From the NCBI RefSeq assembly GCF_013328345.1, contig NZ_JABULX010000004.1:124001-188000 (forward strand): a DNA stretch of 64,000 nt. Direction: 5' to 3'. This DNA comes from Marinifaba aquimaris. GTDB taxonomy: Bacteria > Pseudomonadota > Gammaproteobacteria > Enterobacterales > Alteromonadaceae. Under the pieces are notes generated by a model. It worked only from the letters and a program-made list of their open reading frames with translations, made no database searches and was not told where the DNA came from. Positions 62,844 to 64,000 of the stretch are shown here, one piece after another. Position 1 is the stretch's first letter, and the number at the start of each line of letters is the position of its first letter. The position numbers were made by a program, and so were the translations under genes.

Positions 62844-64000
62844 TACAAGCTTCCTCTTTGCTCAAAAATATCAGCAACAGTGAAGATATCTTTATCTCCA
62901 CGACCCGATAAGTTAACCACTAAAATTTGTTCTTTATTAGGATCTTGCTTAGCTAACTTAATGGCATAAGCAAGGGCATGAGATGACTCCAACGCAGGAA
63001 TGATACCTTCTTCTTTAGCAAGTGCTTGGAAGGCATCTAGTGCTTCTTCATCAGTTGCTGATTCATAATCTGCTCGGCCAATAGCATTTAAGTGTGCGTG
63101 TTGCGGGCCGACAGAAGGGAAATCAAGACCAGCTGAAATAGAATAAGACTCTTCAATTTGGCCATAGTCGTCTTGCATTAATAAAGAATGCATACCGAAG
63201 AACATACCTTTTCGGCCGTGTTTCAGTGGTGCACCGTGTTGGTCTGTATCAATACCTTTACCTGCTGGCTCGACACCGATAAGTTTAACGTCTTCTTCTT
63301 TGATGAAATCGGCAAACATACCGATGGCATTTGAGCCACCACCCACACAAGCGATGACCGCATCAGGTAAACGACCTTCGATTTCTAAAATTTGTTGTTT
63401 TGCTTCTTCACCAATCATTTTCTGGAATTCACGCACTATAGTTGGGAATGGGTGAGGACCAGCAGCTGTGCCTAAAAGGTAGTGGGCGGTATCATAGTTA
63501 GCAGCCCAATCGCGAAGCGCTTCGTTACATGCATCTTTTAGTGTTGATGAGCCTGAATGTACAGGGATCACTTCAGCCCCCATCAAACGCATTCTAAATA
63601 CATTGGGTTTTTGGCGTTCACAGTCTATGGCGCCCATGTATACACGACACTTTAAGCCCAGTAATGCACAAGCAAGTGCAGATGCGACACCGTGTTGGCC
63701 AGCACCCGTTTCGGCAATGATTTCATTTTTTCCCATACGCTTGGCGAGTAACGCTTGACCTAAAACTTGGTTGGTTTTATGCGCGCCGCCGTGAAGTAAA
63801 TCTTCGCGTTTGAGGTAAATTTTTGTTTTAGTATCGCGGCACAAGTTACGACATAGCGTTAGTGGTGTAGGGCGACCTGCATACTCACTCAGTAATGCAG
63901 AGAATTCTTTTGCAAATTCAGGATCTTCTTGTGCTTTGATGAACTCGTCTTCAAGTTGATCAAGAGCCGGTACTAAAATTTCTGGTACAAACTGACCACC
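62843..64000 (-). CDS. trpB: Tryptophan synthase beta chain, 5' end outside the window
   Basis: About 385 residues are present and the frame is open to base 64000, so only some 10-15 N-terminal residues are missing. It joins indole and serine using pyridoxal phosphate. The PLP lysine is in [13 protein letters not shown], the serine-binding loop in ETGAGQHG, and the phosphate loop in [12 protein letters not shown]. The TTG at 63844 seen as a start in the shorter frame is internal; the upstream residues ([17 protein letters not shown]...) are real TrpB. The trp genes further upstream lie outside. Confidence 0.97.
   Translation of the reverse strand, partial: GGQFVPEILVPALDQLEDEFIKAQEDPEFAKEFSALLSEYAGRPTPLTLCRNLCRDTKTKIYLKREDLLHGGAHKTNQVLGQALLAKRMGKNEIIAETGAGQHGVASALACALLGLKCRVYMGAIDCERQKPNVFRMRLMGAEVIPVHSGSSTLKDACNEALRDWAANYDTAHYLLGTAAGPHPFPTIVREFQKMIGEEAKQQILEIEGRLPDAVIACVGGGSNAIGMFADFIKEEDVKLIGVEPAGKGIDTDQHGAPLKHGRKGMFFGMHSLLMQDDYGQIEESYSISAGLDFPSVGPQHAHLNAIGRADYESATDEEALDAFQALAKEEGIIPALESSHALAYAIKLAKQDPNKEQILVVNLSGRGDKDIFTVADIFEQRGSL

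Noticed and set aside
1-64000. Mobile elements, prophage, CRISPR, tRNA or rRNA genes
   Set aside because: No transposase, integrase, phage structural gene, spaced repeat array or tRNA-like cloverleaf was recognised; the content is housekeeping plus ordinary accessory genes.

Overview
This window is a stretch of ordinary bacterial chromosome, AT-rich (roughly 40% GC by eye) and densely coded on both strands. The gene content points to a marine gammaproteobacterium of the Alteromonadales (Alteromonadaceae/Colwelliaceae-like). The pointers are a PsrA-type TetR regulator next to fadE, CsiV beside mfd, the MipA/DUF3019/two-component cluster, DUF2835, DUF6279, TonB-dependent receptors, and the PEP-CTERM and GlyGly-CTERM tails. 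I cannot fix the genus from the sequence alone. I see no phage, insertion sequence, CRISPR array, rRNA or tRNA.

Layout. 1-6.6 kb: end of a Na+-dependent SNF-type transporter, NhaC antiporter, aminopeptidase PepN, DUF2835, RluF and an OmpK/Tsx-like porin. 6.7-9.9 kb: a minus-strand operon mipA-DUF3019-response regulator-histidine kinase. 10.3-14 kb: hemH, a fatty acid hydroxylase, and divergent queC/queE for queuosine. 13.8-17.9 kb: a signalling operon of a polyamine-type binding protein, a hybrid kinase and a response regulator. 18.1-24.5 kb: psrA-fadE, a REC-REC-kinase gene joined to nagZ, and a pseudouridine synthase. 24.6-32 kb: lipoproteins, AstE, a Sel1/TonB protein, a diguanylate cyclase and a CPA2 K+/H+ antiporter. 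32-39.7 kb: a DPP-IV-type peptidase, a TonB-dependent receptor, AqpZ, RlmF and DUF1461. 39.8-47.3 kb (minus): csiV, mfd, an orphan ABC_sub_bind protein and a leucine-type dehydrogenase. 47.4-52.2 kb: LysR regulator divergent from a 58-codon membrane miniprotein, an SbtA-type bicarbonate transporter and PEP carboxylase. 52.3-61.6 kb: accessory genes (SDR/TetR pair, HAD, GNAT, PEP-CTERM protein, nucleotide kinase-like protein, TSP3/GlyGly-CTERM protein, serine hydrolase, small exported protein). 61.7-64 kb: yciI, trpA and the 3' part of trpB.

The most notable points are as follows. (1) SbtA and PEP carboxylase sit in one predicted operon with a divergent LysR gene and an unannotated two-helix miniprotein, which looks like bicarbonate uptake feeding anaplerosis. 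(2) The SDR gene at 52.3 kb stops at a TAA that replaces what looks like a Gln codon; 21 further in-frame codons follow. (3) The TSP3 gene at 57-59 kb is split by a one-base change at a run of five G, separating the body from its GlyGly-CTERM sorting tail. (4) A PsrA-like box lies directly upstream of psrA-fadE. (5) A periplasmic binding protein without a transporter heads a phosphorelay operon.

Several start codons were moved from the longest open frame to a start with a better ribosome binding site or signal peptide (positions 8679, 9074, 14161, 17922, 25021, 32082, 41583, 54027, 61191). Many gene ends have clear intrinsic terminators, listed individually.
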